The notes under the pieces were generated by a model that worked only from the letters and a program-made list of their open reading frames with translations, had not been told where the DNA came from and made no database searches. This document shows positions 1 through 11,449 of a stretch of 64,000 nt of DNA, piece by piece. Numbering within the stretch: the stretch's first letter is position 1; each line of letters opens with the position of its first letter. The position numbers and the translations under genes were made by a program. The stretch is from positions 80,140,140 through 80,204,139 of the forward strand of contig OX328128.1 of assembly GCA_946811695.1 (NCBI GenBank), read 5' to 3'. Source of the stretch: Gonocerus acuteangulatus (taxonomy: Eukaryota; Arthropoda; Insecta; Hemiptera; Coreidae).

Positions 1-81
1 ATTTAAACATTATTATTTACTATTTTTTTTTTATTTTATTAATAAAATATCGGTTAATTACTTATTTTTTTCTTATTTCAG

Positions 82-168
82 AAAGCCACCCCATCTGCAA
101 AGGCAAAAGCCATGGCAAAGGCTGCATCAGGAACAAAAAGCATAACAAACTTTTTTAAGAAAAAATGA
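82..168 (+). CDS. Terminal exon of a PIP-box (PCNA-binding) protein
   Basis: A pyrimidine-rich tract ending in CAG at 79-81 is followed by 28 codons and a TGA stop. The peptide is rich in Lys and Ala and ends KSITNFFKKK. That matches the C-terminal PCNA-interacting peptide (hydrophobic residue, two spacers, FF, then basic residues) found at the extreme end of several replication proteins, such as the DNA polymerase delta p66 subunit. Position +1 is Lys rather than the usual Gln. The rest of the gene lies to the left of the window, so the protein cannot be named. Exon borders and frame are seen; the PCNA role is inferred from the motif. Confidence 0.6.
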   Translation, partial: KATPSAKAKAMAKAASGTKSITNFFKKK

Positions 169-1566
169 CTTTTCCTTCTAATAGGACTAAATTCAATTGT
201 TAACTTGATCTTGTAAATATTCTAATTGTTATTTTTTGTTTTACGTTAAATCATACAAATATTTTATTCACGAATACTCGTAGTCTATTTGCTTCTGTAA
301 TACTACCTGAAATAAATGTCTACCAATTTATTTAATAAATAGAGGATTAAAACTTTTTATATAAATGAGTAGTAAGTTTTTTCAAACCTTCAAATTCAGC
401 AAATATTGAAACCAAACTGTAGCCTTTAATTCGTATCGAGCCCATGTACACCAACAAAAATTTATGACCTATGTTTTATGCCAACCTTTTTTATCAAAAT
501 AATATACGTTATTATACAATAACGGCTGGGGTGTAGGATAAGTCCTAGTTAATGTAGGTATGGAAGTGAGTATTTTCTTTCTTTACAGTATTCCATGTAT
601 TAGGTATAGTAAACCAACGAAACCCTAAAATTCTTGATTAAAATACTCAAAACTTTTATTTTACATTAAAAAAATAAAAGTATTAGATTAACATTTATTT
701 TCATGTGTGTAATTTTAGGAGTTCCTAAATAACTTTTACTCTTAAAACTTTTAAATAAAAGTATTTTTTAACAGTTAAATTTTAATTTTTTCAATAAAAA
801 AAATTATTAAGGAGGTAGCAAAAAAACTCATAACTACAAAAACATTGTGATCTATGTTTATTCCATTAAAACAAACGTTTTAAATAAAAATATACAGCAA
901 TAGATTTTAGTTGAACACTTACCAATGTGATAAAATTAAAAATAAATACAATAAAATTCGTAATACTATATGACATTAAAAAAATGTATGACTCAACTAA
1001 AAACGTGATGTTGCAGGAATAAAAAATATAAATTAAAGAGATCAGTCAGTGCAGAGGTTGGGAATTTCTAATATTAATAAGTTTTTTTTTTGAAAAGAGG
1101 AATAGAATTAAATAGGATATGGTAAAAGATTAAACCCTTAAAGCATATCCGGCACAGGAATCTTTTATATAAAGTACGTTTCTTTTCAATTTCTCAGCTA
1201 TTTCTTAAAACTGGGAATTATATTATATATTGAAAGTATTTTATCTGCAGAATGTAGACACTGAATTTAACCTCAATGATAGTATTATTTAGATGAGTTA
1301 AAATTAGTAGATGTTATATTGAATAAAAGTAAGCTAATCACATGGTATATCAAGCGTTAAATGTTAGTTTTTAATATTACATGAGGAGAGTGCTAGAAAA
1401 TGCGTGCTTTTCGGGTTCGACACTTGAAGACATTCAGAAATCTCTCGGCTTACATCAATTAAAAGATGATGTTCCTTTTTACTTTTATCTTGAAGAAAAA
1501 TGGAGTAAATATTTAAATGTTACATTATTATATCTTAACATACAGCAATTGTCATAGTCCTGCAAT
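169..1566. other. 3' UTR and AT-rich gene-free stretch
   Basis: The 3' UTR of the PIP-box gene probably ends soon after two AATAAA signals at 311-316 and 334-339. The remainder to 1566 is AT-rich with no open frame, RNA gene or clear repeat that I can support. Confidence 0.5.
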
Positions 1567-2506
1567 CAGAGTTGGGCAAAATCATAATCTTAATTACGAT
1601 TACGATTTTAATCACAGACCTGGGAGATGTGATTACGATTACAATTATTGCCTTAATTACAAGTGATTGTGATTACACTTGTAATCACACATTTTGTTAT
1701 AATTACACTCGTAATCACAACATTTACGACTGTAATCTCAGCTGCTTCTGTGATTATGCCTGTAATTATAACTATTTTTTCTGTGATTACAACTGAAATC
1801 ACAATTTTTTTCTGTGATTATAAATCTAATCATAAACCTTCTGTGAATATGAACATAATCACATCTTTTTCTGTAATTACGACTGAAAAGTCCCAATCTC
1901 TAATTGGAAAATTATTCGCCTCAAGATAATAAGTGTCGTAGATATGAAGAGTTGAGACTCTTTTATCTGTTGGTATTTTTTCCTTTTTTTTTATTTCTTT
2001 CAAGCCCACTGACATTTAAGGTGCAGCGAGGAATTTTCTCTATGAGATGAGAAAATTCCTGCCGCCGGTGGGATTTGAACTCACCATCTCCCGCATGAGA
2101 ATCTAAGGCATTAGCCAGTAGACCATCCGTTGGTATTACGGTAATTACTGATAACAATCTGGTACTAGTATCCTAATTTATGAAAATAAAAGGCGGGATT
2201 ACAGTGGTAGTTGCAGAAAAAGTTGGCATTAAGTTCGTAATCATACAGAGGTTATGATTATGTTCCTAATCACAGAATGGTTATGATTACAGCTGTAATT
2301 ACAGAAAACAATTTGTGATTACAGTTGTAATTACAGGCTTAATCACAGAAAAATGTTGTGATTATGAGTGTAATTAATTATAACCAAAGGTATGATTACA
2401 AGTGTAATCGTGATCACTTGTAATTGTAATGATATCTCCAGGGTCGGTGATTATAATTGTAATCACAATCACATCTTGATCGTAATTATGATTATGCCCA
2501 ACTCTG
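1567..2506. mobile_element. Foldback element of the AATCGTAATTA family, full copy
   Basis: The ends are inverted: CAGAGTTGGGCAAAATCATA at 1567 and its counterpart ending GCCCAACTCTG at 2506. The interior is a dense series of short inverted units based on GTAATCACA and TGTGATTAC, so either strand can fold extensively. No transposase frame is present. CAG(A/T)GTTGGGC-type ends are typical of non-autonomous hAT elements, which is an inference; I did not find a clean 8-bp target duplication. A SINE has inserted into it at 1978-2128. Related copies lie at 5755-6253, 11450-11940 and 29000-29224. Confidence 0.6.
1978..2128 (-). mobile_element. tRNA-derived SINE, family A
   Basis: On the minus strand it reads a tRNA-like head with an A box (GTCTACTGGCTAAT) and a B box region (GAGTTCAAATCCCACC), then a body with an inverted GGAATTTTCTC motif and a poly-A end. 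It is flanked by the direct repeat GTTGGTATT at 969-977 past 1000 (1969-1977) and at 2129-2137, which marks a target-primed insertion inside the foldback element. Confidence 0.75.
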
Positions 2507-3242
2507 GTCTTGACTCAATCTCGGTATCATCGTAAGACTTATGACTGTAAAATGAATTCCAAAACATACTCGTATAAAAAAATATAACAAGACACTCTCT
2601 AAACTCATTTCTCTCTGCATTTCAATCAAGTTAACTTTATTACAATGCCTTAAAATATATACAATCCAATTCTTGAATTCCCAACCACTGAAATGAAAAA
2701 TATATCTGGTACATAAACACTTACAAAACTAGCATATCACTAAAATAGTTTAAATTCTCTGTAAAGGGAGAGATGCCTTCCAGCCATTACGACAAATCCG
2801 ATATCTTCCAGTCAAAATGTCAGAGAAACAATCGAAACGGTACACCTCTAAATATTTATTGAAACATTAATGGTACATTTATTAACTTATTTAATCTTAT
2901 GCAGTAAATTAGATTGCACACACGATATAAAAACACATCTTTGTTTTTTATGCTTACCGTACTTGTTATTGTGTTTGTGGTTTTGAAAACCACAACTAAC
3001 AATAGATATAAAATCTTAAATATTTAAAAGTTTACAATTAACTAATAGTATTTATGTTTGTACTACAATTTATGATTTATGTTTGTAAAAAGAGCAATAA
3101 ACATAACAATTAATTCCCAATAAAAATAATTCAAATAAAAATTTTCAGTTCAAATACGATTAATCACAGTTCTACGTAGAGTAATGAGATGAAGAAGCAG
3201 AGGAAGAGCTCAGAGGTAAGTAGATTCTCCTGAAATCATATA
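2507..3242. other. Gene-free stretch with one weak exon-like segment
   Basis: AT-rich sequence. A short segment at about 3170-3226 sits between a CACAG and a strong donor GAG|GTAAGT and contains an ATG followed by Lys/Arg/Ser codons, but no partner exon was found. Nothing else is recognisable. Confidence 0.3.
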
Positions 3243-3258
3243 CAGAAAGATTATTAAT

Positions 3259-3451
3259 TTTATTTTTTTTATTTTTACTTCTTTTCTTTACAGCGCATCG
3301 ATTTCTGGGCCATTAGCATGGACATCCCTAGGCAGCAAGGAATTTTCTCAACAAGCTGTGAGATGAGAAAATTCCTGCCATTGGTGGGACTCGAACTCAT
3401 CATCTCCCGCATGAGAATCTAAGGTGTTAGCCACTAGACCACGGGGAGACC
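3259..3451 (-). mobile_element. tRNA-derived SINE, family A
   Basis: Full-length minus-strand copy with poly-T on the left, the family body, and the tRNA-like head on the right ending CCACGGGGAGACC. It is bracketed by the perfect 16-bp direct repeat CAGAAAGATTATTAAT at 3243-3258 and 3452-3467, so both borders are exact. Such duplications show retrotransposition by LINE machinery. Confidence 0.85.
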
Positions 3452-3711
3452 CAGAAAGATTATTAATGGTAATATAGAACACACTACAATTCTACTTATA
3501 CTCTTCACTAAATCCATTCACCCTTTTCAAATAAAATTGTGGGAGTGAATGGGGGGAACTTAACTCAAAATTCACTCTTAAAGAATAGCGACTATAGCCT
3601 GTTCAGATTGTCGGAAGAAGTTTAATAGTGCACGCAGAGTGTCTACTACTTTTGTTAAAGCCAATTTCATGCCCATTAGAAAGAAAATAATTTCACTTAA
3701 CAAGAAAAAGC

Positions 3712-3900
3712 GGGGCCTCCTGTGGTCTAGTGGCTAGCACCTTAGATTCATAAGCGGGAGATGGTGGGTTCGATCCCCACCAGCGGCAGGAATTTTCTCA
3801 TCTCAGGGCTCGTTGAGAAAATTCCTGGCTGCACCCTGGATGTCGGCTCTAATGGCCTAGGTATGTCGATGCACTGTTAAAAAAAAAAAAAAAAAAAAAA
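3712..3900 (+). mobile_element. tRNA-derived SINE, family A
   Basis: The best sense-strand copy: an A box in GTGGTCTAGTGGCTAGC, a B box in GGTTCGATCCC, a body containing GGAATTTTCTC and its inverted partner, then CTAATGGCCTAGGTATGTCG, a GATGCACTGTT end and about 22 A residues. The head is closest to an Asp/Glu type tRNA by eye. The flanks AGAAAAAGC and AGAAAGAGC look like a slightly diverged target duplication. Confidence 0.8.
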
Positions 3901-3963
3901 AGAAAGAGCCTTAACTTTTAGCTTAAAATTATTAGCAAAAATAAATAATATGTACATCATATC

Positions 3964-4196
3964 GTACTAGTATTTCTAAAGTGACAAAACTCAACAATCA
4001 GTGTTTTGCAGTTAAGACTATGAAAGAAATTGGTAAATATCTCTTTATCAACCATAAAAAATGTATGAAACTAGCTTCAGAGCTTGTACACCAGAGGGCA
4101 TTTCCCCCTGTGTCACTCTTCCTGTCTTAATGCTATTCCTCCTACATAGGCAAGAGTGACACATTTTCAGTTGTGTCACTTTAGAAATACTAGTGC
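3964..4196. mobile_element. Short TIR element (MITE)
   Basis: GTACTAGTATTTCTAAAGTG at the left is repeated inverted at the right (CACTTTAGAAATACTAGTGC). The 233-bp interior has no coding frame. Non-autonomous DNA transposon by structure; superfamily not assigned. Confidence 0.55.
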
Positions 4197-4436
4197 AATA
4201 TGTTAAATAGGATAGTTACATTAATTTTAAAAGTGGAGATACGATGATACTAAAAATTTTACCATGACTATGGAATTAGAAGCCTAAAAAATATTGAACA
4301 ATGGTAGCAGAATTCAAAATTTCTAAAAATATTTATTGTCAATGTACAAAATTTAGTAAATTAAAGTGTACAAAATCTCAATATTTATGTCTGCATGAAA
4401 AACTCTGAATATGGATAAATAAAAATATATGTAAAT

Positions 4437-5000
4437 AATGGATTTCACAGGCACACAAAAAACAAAAAGTGGTATTTTCCAAAGACGCCATACGTATATT
4501 CTAATGTATTTTGACAAGCTGAATCCAAATCCGGAGTCTGTTTCACTCCAGCACATCAGGTAGGGCATTTGAAGGTCAAATTTCGAATAAAGTCGTTTAA
4601 GAAGAAATAACTAGAGCTTCCATGTTTTTGAGGGTCGCTGAATTCGAATCCGAGGTATGTTTCACCCCATCGGCGCAAAATCATGGTCATTTCAAGGACT
4701 AATAATGTCTATTTTGCAAGAAATGAATCATGAAATTCAGTTTTTTTTTTTTTTTTTTTTTTTTTACAAAACATATTATTGGATTGGAATCAGCGACCCT
4801 CAAAACCATAGGGGACTTAGAAATAACCTCTAGTTATTTCTTCGAAATTTGACCTTCAAATACTCTTAAACCTGACATACTGGGGTCGAACAGACTCCGG
4901 ATTTGGATTCAGCGTGTCGAAATACATAAGAATATATGTATGGCGTCTTTGGAAAATACCACTTTTTGTTTTTTGTGTAATTGATGTGTAAATGCCTACA
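4437..5000. repeat. Long foldback repeat
   Basis: Two arms of about 150 bp, near 4455-4605 and 4838-4985, are inverted copies of one another; both contain AAGTGGTATTTTCCAAAGAC or its complement. An inner inverted pair carries GAGGGTCGCTGAAT and its partner around a poly-T tract at 4741-4765. The short open frames here are mirror images of each other and are not genes. Confidence 0.65.
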
Positions 5001-5754
5001 ACTAAGGAATCTAACAGAGGTGGTGGGGAGGATGTTAGAATTGAGTCACCGTACAAAAACGGTGGCAATTAGGAATTTGTGGAAGTCTCGGGATTATGAT
5101 AAACTCAGGTAAAACTGAAATTTCATGAAATGGCTTCAAAATTAATAACTTTTTCGTGCTCTATTTTCAATTTCAGGACGTTTTCGTGCAGTAGACACCC
5201 TGGCATGTGAGAACTTCTGAGGAAAATTCCCTTTTGGTTCAACCATTTACAAAGCTGAATGATCTGTAAAGAATACTCTAACCTAAAATTAAAAAAGTAA
5301 TTAATCTCAATAAATTGTCTTACCTTCCAGAGATCTACCTTGTAATTTTAAAGGATGAGTTTAATGTCAGCTGTAGTCATCAGCTTAGATAACAAAGACC
5401 AACAAACAAATTCTTTTTGAAAACTTTTTTTACTTTAATAGTTGATCTTTATAGATTTTAATGAGCTGAGCCCAAATCTAGCCTTAGTTGCGTTGTATTA
5501 GCCATAGTTTTGCAGAAATTTGCTTTTGATTATGTAGTATAAAACCCCTTTATGGCATGCGGTAAAATTAATCAAACGCTGTGTTATATCATTGGCGTGG
5601 TTTGTATTTAGAGTGGGCTACTTAAAACAGTGATATAATACAAGTGTCAGTTGTCCGCTGGAAATGGTTAATACTTTCTTTCTCTTTTTTCCTTTCTAAC
5701 TTCTTGTGTAGCTTTTTCTTTAATGAGTTTGCGGATACCTTTTAACAAAATATC
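5001..5754. other. Gene-free stretch
   Basis: No frame, RNA gene or recognisable repeat that I can support; ordinary AT-rich intergenic sequence. Confidence 0.4.
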
Positions 5755-6253
5755 CAGTATTAGGCACAAACCATAATTAAGATTACGATTATAATCACAG
5801 TCTTTTGAGATGTGATTACAATTATGATTATAGTCAATGACTGTGGAGATGTCAATACACATCTGTGTACTGTGATTAAAATCGTAAATACAAAAGTGAT
5901 TACACTAGTAATCACGTCTGATTATAATTTCACTAATAATCACAACATTTTTTTTCTGTAATTTCAACAGTGATCACAACTTTTCATGCATTAGCCACTA
6001 GGCCAAGGGGAGACCCTACAGTTGTTTTTGCAGAACAAAATTGTAATTACAGTTGTAAAAATAGAAAAAATAGTTGTGATTACTTTCATAATCACAGAAA
6101 AAAAAAAAGTTGTGATTACATGTGTAATTATAATCAAAGGTGTGATTACGCCTGTAATCGTAATCACTCTTATAATTATGATTATATTCGTAATCATAAT
6201 CACATGTCGAAAAGTTGTGATTATAATCGTAATTATGATTATGCTCAACACTG
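5755..6253. mobile_element. Foldback element of the AATCGTAATTA family
   Basis: Begins CAGTATTAGGCA and ends TGCTCAACACTG, diverged versions of the ends at 1567 and 2506, with the same internal GTAATCACA/TGTGATTAC units. A 30-bp remnant of SINE family A (GCATTAGCCACTAGGCC) lies inside at about 5988-6016. Confidence 0.55.
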
Positions 6254-6389
6254 GGCTCGACAACAGCCTACATTTTTAACATTTTGGCTGCAATAGTAAC
6301 ATATTCAGTTTTTTTTTTTTTTTTTTTCATTTCCCATGATCTTTAAATGATATGCATGTTTCTTCCTAATTTGAGGCAATTGTGGATTC

Positions 6390-6790
6390 AAAATTAAAGT
6401 CAATCATCACTTTTTTAATATCAGGTCCAATGATACCTTCTTTTAGTTTATATGGTCCATGTTTAGGCAAAGCCTTTAAAAACTATTTCTTGATGCCTAA
6501 CTTATACATAGAAGTGATAGGAGTTTTTTTGGATCTACCATGTTTTTGTGTTGAATTTTCTTCACACAAGAATGTTTTAAGGACTCCATAAGCCAATTCT
6601 TTCTCTGCACCAATGTTGATACCTAGCCCTACTGTCCCATTCACACAAGAAACATGGAAATTTGTAAAAAACATCTTGCAGACCTAGGAGCATACTTTTA
6701 AATCACCACATATCATCCAACCATGACCAGAATAGCCTATTTTATTGAACTCTATTTCTAGCTTTCTTTCAAATGTACCGAATGGCTAAC
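6390..6790 (-). pseudogene. Broken transposon-associated protein fragment
   Basis: The minus strand, over two frames with stops, reads GWMICGDLKV, then a degenerate TNFHVSCVNGTVGL, then SMYKLGIKK, a stop, FLKALPKHG and IIGPDIKKVM. I recognise this order as a widespread arthropod mobile-element protein that reads GW.(I/V)CGDLKV, then T.(F/Y)PCFLC.WDSR, then HIKLGLMK.FVKAL, then GPQIRKL. That assignment is from memory of the family and has no database support here. Both FLC cysteine context and frame are lost, so it is dead. Confidence 0.45.
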
Positions 6791-6799
6791 AGTCGTTAC

Positions 6800-7294
6800 G
6801 TACATGTTACTATTATGTAATTAAACAGTGTTTGAACTAGTTTTGGATGAATCAATTCCGTATTCAATACCCAACTCATTCATTGAACTGGAAATTTCTG
6901 ATCAATAAACTAAATCACCTTCTTGTTAAAAGAACTTGGAAAATTGCTGACCTCTCTTCCTGTGTATATAAATGCTGGTTCAGCTTTTTCATTTATTAAG
7001 CGCAGATCCCTAACCGAGGCGTTAAGGTCGGTCTTAGACAACTTCGGCTCTACATTTTCTGTAATACTTTGGAATTCTTCATCATCATGTCCACCTTACT
7101 CCGATTGTATTCTTGGAATTTAGTTACCTTTTATTGACCTTTAAATCTATATATGATTTGAAAATCACTGAGGAATTGTATTCACCACTTCTACAAAGGA
7201 TTGTAGCACTGGCTCTGGAGTTCAAGCAATTATATGTTCTTCTCAAGAGAACTAAACTATGTTACAGAGCCAAACCCTATGCGTGAATTTTATA
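6800..7294. other. Gene-free stretch
   Basis: Low-complexity AT-rich sequence with no supported feature. Confidence 0.35.
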
Positions 7295-7652
7295 CAGTAA
7301 ACTTCCTCTAATCCGGCGCGGCAGGGGTGTCAAGGCCAAACATGAAAAGTGCACCTCTTCAGTTCTTATCCATCTATTCCACAAAATCCCCAACCCAACT
7401 TTGGTGCCCGGAGGGGTCGTAGAAAAATTCCCCGAAACCTCTGTGATCAAATATGTACTTGTTGCCAGTTCAGTTTATAGCTTTCGACTGAGGCAGTATA
7501 ATTCAGCGTGCAATTTTATTTTACTGATTTTACATTGAATATGTACTAGTCTAATAGTCTACATTTCATTTAATTTTCACCTCTATCCATTTGCATCCGA
7601 TAATCCGGTATGCTTCAAGCCCCGAATGTGCCGGATTAAAGGAAGTTTACTG
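7295..7652. mobile_element. pogo/Tigger-like MITE
   Basis: Ends are CAGTAAACTTCCTCTAATCC on the left and the inverted partner GGATTAAAGGAAGTTTACTG on the right. CAGT(A/G)...ATCCGGC ends are characteristic of pogo-group Tc1/mariner elements. Length 358 bp with no transposase. TA precedes the left end; the right flank is CA, so one TA seems mutated. Confidence 0.65.
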
Positions 7653-8009
7653 CACTTGCATCTACATGTAAGTACAAACTAAATGGAGGTTCCAAAAGAT
7701 GTTTATCTTAAAATACTTGTTTCTGGCTTATTTGTATTTTGGATCAGATTATACAAGATGTAAATAAATTGTTTTTTTGTTGTCATTTTTCTCTTAATCC
7801 TCGGCATTTGTTACCAGCGGTAAGATTTTCTAAATTTCACAATTTCAGCCAGCTTCTTCAGGTGGCTTATGAAGTTTTCAGCTAACAAACAATAACCCAG
7901 ATGACATACCACAAGGGGATGGAGTGAAAATACACGCTTGTTTGTTTATTGACCATTGATATTACGCAGGAAGATAATGTCAGGGTTAAGGTCAAGGGTA
8001 ATAAAACTA

Positions 8010-8427
8010 CAGTAGAACGCCGATTATTGGAACACCAATTATCCGAATCGAATCCCTAAAGCGCAAACGGGCGGCAAAACAAAGATGCCTGCAACACGAC
8101 GACAGACGAGGATGCGGTACAGATTTTTTTTATTGTAGTCTATGCCATTATGGCATTTTTGCAGTTGGACTACCTAAAACCCATACCAATAGTTCATTTT
8201 TATAAGCAATCTAGGGGTAAAGATAAGTAATGTTTTAGTTTGTATAAATTTTTCTGTAATGTATTAATTAATTTGTGTTGAAAGTACTTTGGAACATTAA
8301 TAAATCATATTTTACAATGTAATATTATCATTTCTTTTTTATTACAATTACATGTCCAAATATCTGAATTTTCGATTACCCAAAGCACCCCTGATCCCAA
8401 TTAATTTAGATAATCAGCGTTCTATTA
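8010..8427. mobile_element. pogo-like MITE
   Basis: Begins CAGTAGAACGCCGATTAT and ends with the inverted, slightly diverged ATAATCAGCGTTCTATTA. TA dinucleotides flank both ends (8008-8009 and 8428-8429), as expected for a Tc1/mariner-group insertion. No coding capacity. Confidence 0.65.
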
Positions 8428-8565
8428 TACATTGTTTAGATAAAAAAAAATGAGTATTATTTTAGCCGATGTTTCAGCTTGGGAAATAATCTCATCAGCC
8501 TTTCAAACATTTTTCACATTATAAAAACATCCCGTTTCAAATCCACATCTACTCGATAAAATATA

Positions 8566-9150
8566 TCCCAAAAAAACATAAATGTGAAATAGAGGCCAAG
8601 TTCCTCCCCCACAAAGAAACACTCCCTTCCCCAAAAAGCGAGAAATATCTCCTCCTAAAACCCCCAAAAAACGCCTTACCATCCTACACTCCAAAAAAAG
8701 TAGTACGAGTTGGTGTATTAGGTGTACCATATTTTCAACCAAAAATATTTGCCAATACAAGAGATGATACAAGAAAGAAATGTCCAAGTTCATTACTTAA
8801 AAGACCTCGTAATTACTTACTAAGAAGAGTAAAGACACTTCAACTGACCTTTAAAAACAACAATAAAAATACTTATATCCATTTACTAAAATATCACATT
8901 CCTCAACCAGGTATATTCTTAAACTTGGCAATGTTTAGTTTTTCTCTAAAGATAATTTCGGCACAAAAAAAACATTGCCAAGTTCAAGAATATACCTGAT
9001 TGAGGAAAGTGATATTTTAGTAACTGGATAGGATGGTAAGGCGTTTTTTGGGGGTTTTAGGAGGAGATATTTCTCGCTTTTTGGGGAAGGGAGTGTTTCT
9101 TTGTGGGGGAGGAACTTGGCCTCTATTTCACATTTATGTTTTTTTTGGGA
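8566..9150. repeat. Nested foldback, two pairs of inverted arms
   Basis: The outer arms (about 8566-8691 and 9028-9150) are nearly perfect inverted copies containing AGGCCAAGTTCCTCCCCCAC. Between them, 8886-8938 and 8966-9019 form a second inverted pair containing TTGGCAATG. The whole 585 bp could fold as a hairpin with a smaller hairpin inside. Open frames on either strand are products of the symmetry. Confidence 0.7.
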
Positions 9151-9374
9151 TCTCATTACTTTTTTCTAAGTATTAAATAAAATTTAGTTGCCACATACCT
9201 ACTGGCTTTTTTACTTCATATAAAACCAGGGTCTTTGGGTTTGTGATCCTAAACTTTGTAATTTAGATGACTTTGAAAAACTTAGTATCTGCTTTCAAGC
9301 ATATTATACATTTAACCCTTACGACTTTATTTACAACATTTAAGAAAGAAGTCACACGTGTTGTTGTTAAGATG

Positions 9375-10225
9375 CATCAAAATATTTCTTAAAACATCAA
9401 ATATAGGTTCTCCTTACCAAGACGATTCATTTGATAGCCCACATGATGGGTTTCAGAAGGAATGATGGCATTTCGATGGAACAAAAAGTAGAAAACGTCA
9501 TAGGTAATAAGACTCTCCCATATCAAGACCTACCTGCGTGCCAAGTTTGGTCAAAATAGGCCAAACGGTGTGAATTTGTGTAAGGAGCGAACATGCAGAC
9601 AGACAGCTGAAAGACCTTTTTTACCTATCCTAGTGCATTCCCCGTATCAAGACCCACCTGTGTACAAGTTTGGTAAAAATAGGCCAAACGGTGTGAATTT
9701 GTGTAAGGAATGAGCATGCAGACAGGCAGCTGAAAGACCTTTTTTACCTATCCTAGTGCATTCCCCGGACCAAGACCTACCTGTGTGCCAAGTTTGGTCA
9801 AAATCGGTCAAACGGTGTGAATTTGTGTAAGGAACAAACATGGAGACAGACAGCTGATAGACGATTTTGGCCTAGCCTATGACACTACCCGGATAAAGAC
9901 CTACCTGTGTACCATGTTTGGTCAAAATCGGTGAAATCGTGTGGATTTGTATAAGGAATAAACAGTTAGGCAAACAGCTGATAGATGATATTGAACTAGC
10001 CTATGATTCTCCCCGTATCAAGACCCATCTGTGTCCCAAGTTTGGTCAAAATCGATCAAACGGTTCAGATTTATATAAGGAACAAACATACAGACAGACA
10101 GCTGCTGTACGATTTTTACCAAGCCTATATGCGCCTAAATGTTTCTTAAAACATCAAATATAGGTTCTTCATACCGAGACGATTCATTTGATACCCCACA
10201 TCATGGGTTTCGGACGAAATGATGG
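9375..10225 (-). repeat. Tandem array of a Helitron internal unit
   Basis: About five head-to-tail units of roughly 120-125 bp, each with CAAGACCTACCTGTGTGCC, CAAGTTTGGTCAAAAT and GTGTGAATTTGTGTAAGG. The same unit in the opposite orientation forms the core of the Helitrons at 34539 and 39614. The array is flanked on both sides by a direct repeat containing AAAACATCAAATATAGGTTC (near 9391 and 10147). No protein is supported. Confidence 0.65.
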
Positions 10226-11449
10226 GTTTACGAAGGAAGTACAAAACTGGCACGCCCCCGCCCCGGAAGCAGCGTCAAACACAACTTTTCAGGATTTTTC
10301 GATTTTTTCCTTTAATAACACCTTAAAATCTATCATCCTGCAAACTTTCAAGTCTCTAGCATTATGGGAAGTGCCTAATAATTTTGATGAGTGAGTGAGT
10401 CCTATAAATCCCGATTTTCGATCGCTTATATCTCAGAAACTATTCGATGTAGAATTATGACAATTTCCAGTTTTACTTACATCTAGTAGTATAATACCTC
10501 TGTGAAATTTCATAACTTTATCTTTACCTGGTTGAAAGTTATGAGAGAGTAAAAATCGGCTCTAAGACCTCCTGTAATATACAAACAGTATGCTTAGGCC
10601 GGAACTTGGCCTGGCGCACTACCGTGCGCCTAGACCTATCATTCTAAACATTTAACTTTATGACACAGCATTTCACCTTTGAGCTTCTAGCCCATTCAGT
10701 AGGTGGTCTAAATACTCATGCCCCCCCCAACCTAACCCTGATCCCAGACAATCCAGATTCAAAAATGATTGCATGCCCATGGGGTGTAGGTTCTCCTTTT
10801 ACTCCAGTAGTTCACTTATTACCTTGTATTAGCATAAATATGCTTTAGCAATGACTAAACTGAAAAAAAAAAAAAAAAAAATGTTACAAAAAGTGTCTGC
10901 TGGCGTTTGCACATGCGGTAGCCATGTACGAAAAAGAAGGCTGTATGTTATACAGTACATTACATAGGTTTGTTGGTTGGACCTAAAGCATACTTATGTT
11001 CCTGAATTTGAGCAGAAGGGTCAAAACAAATTAATTTTTTATTCATTCAGTATATATTTTTATGATACCTATCCTGCTTTAGTTTTAAATCTCTAGCTAT
11101 CTGCCTTTAATTTATTGTAACTTTTTTTTCAGTTAATTATAATTAACGTTAAAATTTAAATAAATAATTGTAACAAATATTTATTATTGATTTACTGATT
11201 TTTTTTTTATGCAATGGTTCGGTGGCGATTTGCATTTTCTTCAGTAAGTTTGGGTATAGGGTAATATATATTTAACAGCATTAATCTTCCTCTATGTATA
11301 ATGTTTTATATTTAATTTTTTTGTTTATACAGTATATGTGAGCCACAATTAAAGTATCTTTTTAACCGTTAGAATTATTGCATAACGCAAAGGACTGAAG
11401 TTGTAACTCTAATTGAGAACTTTTAGTTGCATTATTTGTTCATTACTTT
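10226..11449. other. Gene-free stretch
   Basis: Contains a poly-A run at 10863-10880 and AT-rich sequence; no gene, RNA or transposon end that I can support. Confidence 0.35.

Noticed and set aside
3170..3226. 5' exon of a plus-strand gene (ATG, basic codons, GTAAGT donor)
   Set aside because: No continuing exon; the nearest acceptor-like site downstream lies in a SINE. Mentioned only as exon-like.
3712..3785. Functional tRNA gene
   Set aside because: The boxes are good, but the acceptor stem does not close and the sequence runs into a SINE body with poly-A; several copies have target duplications.
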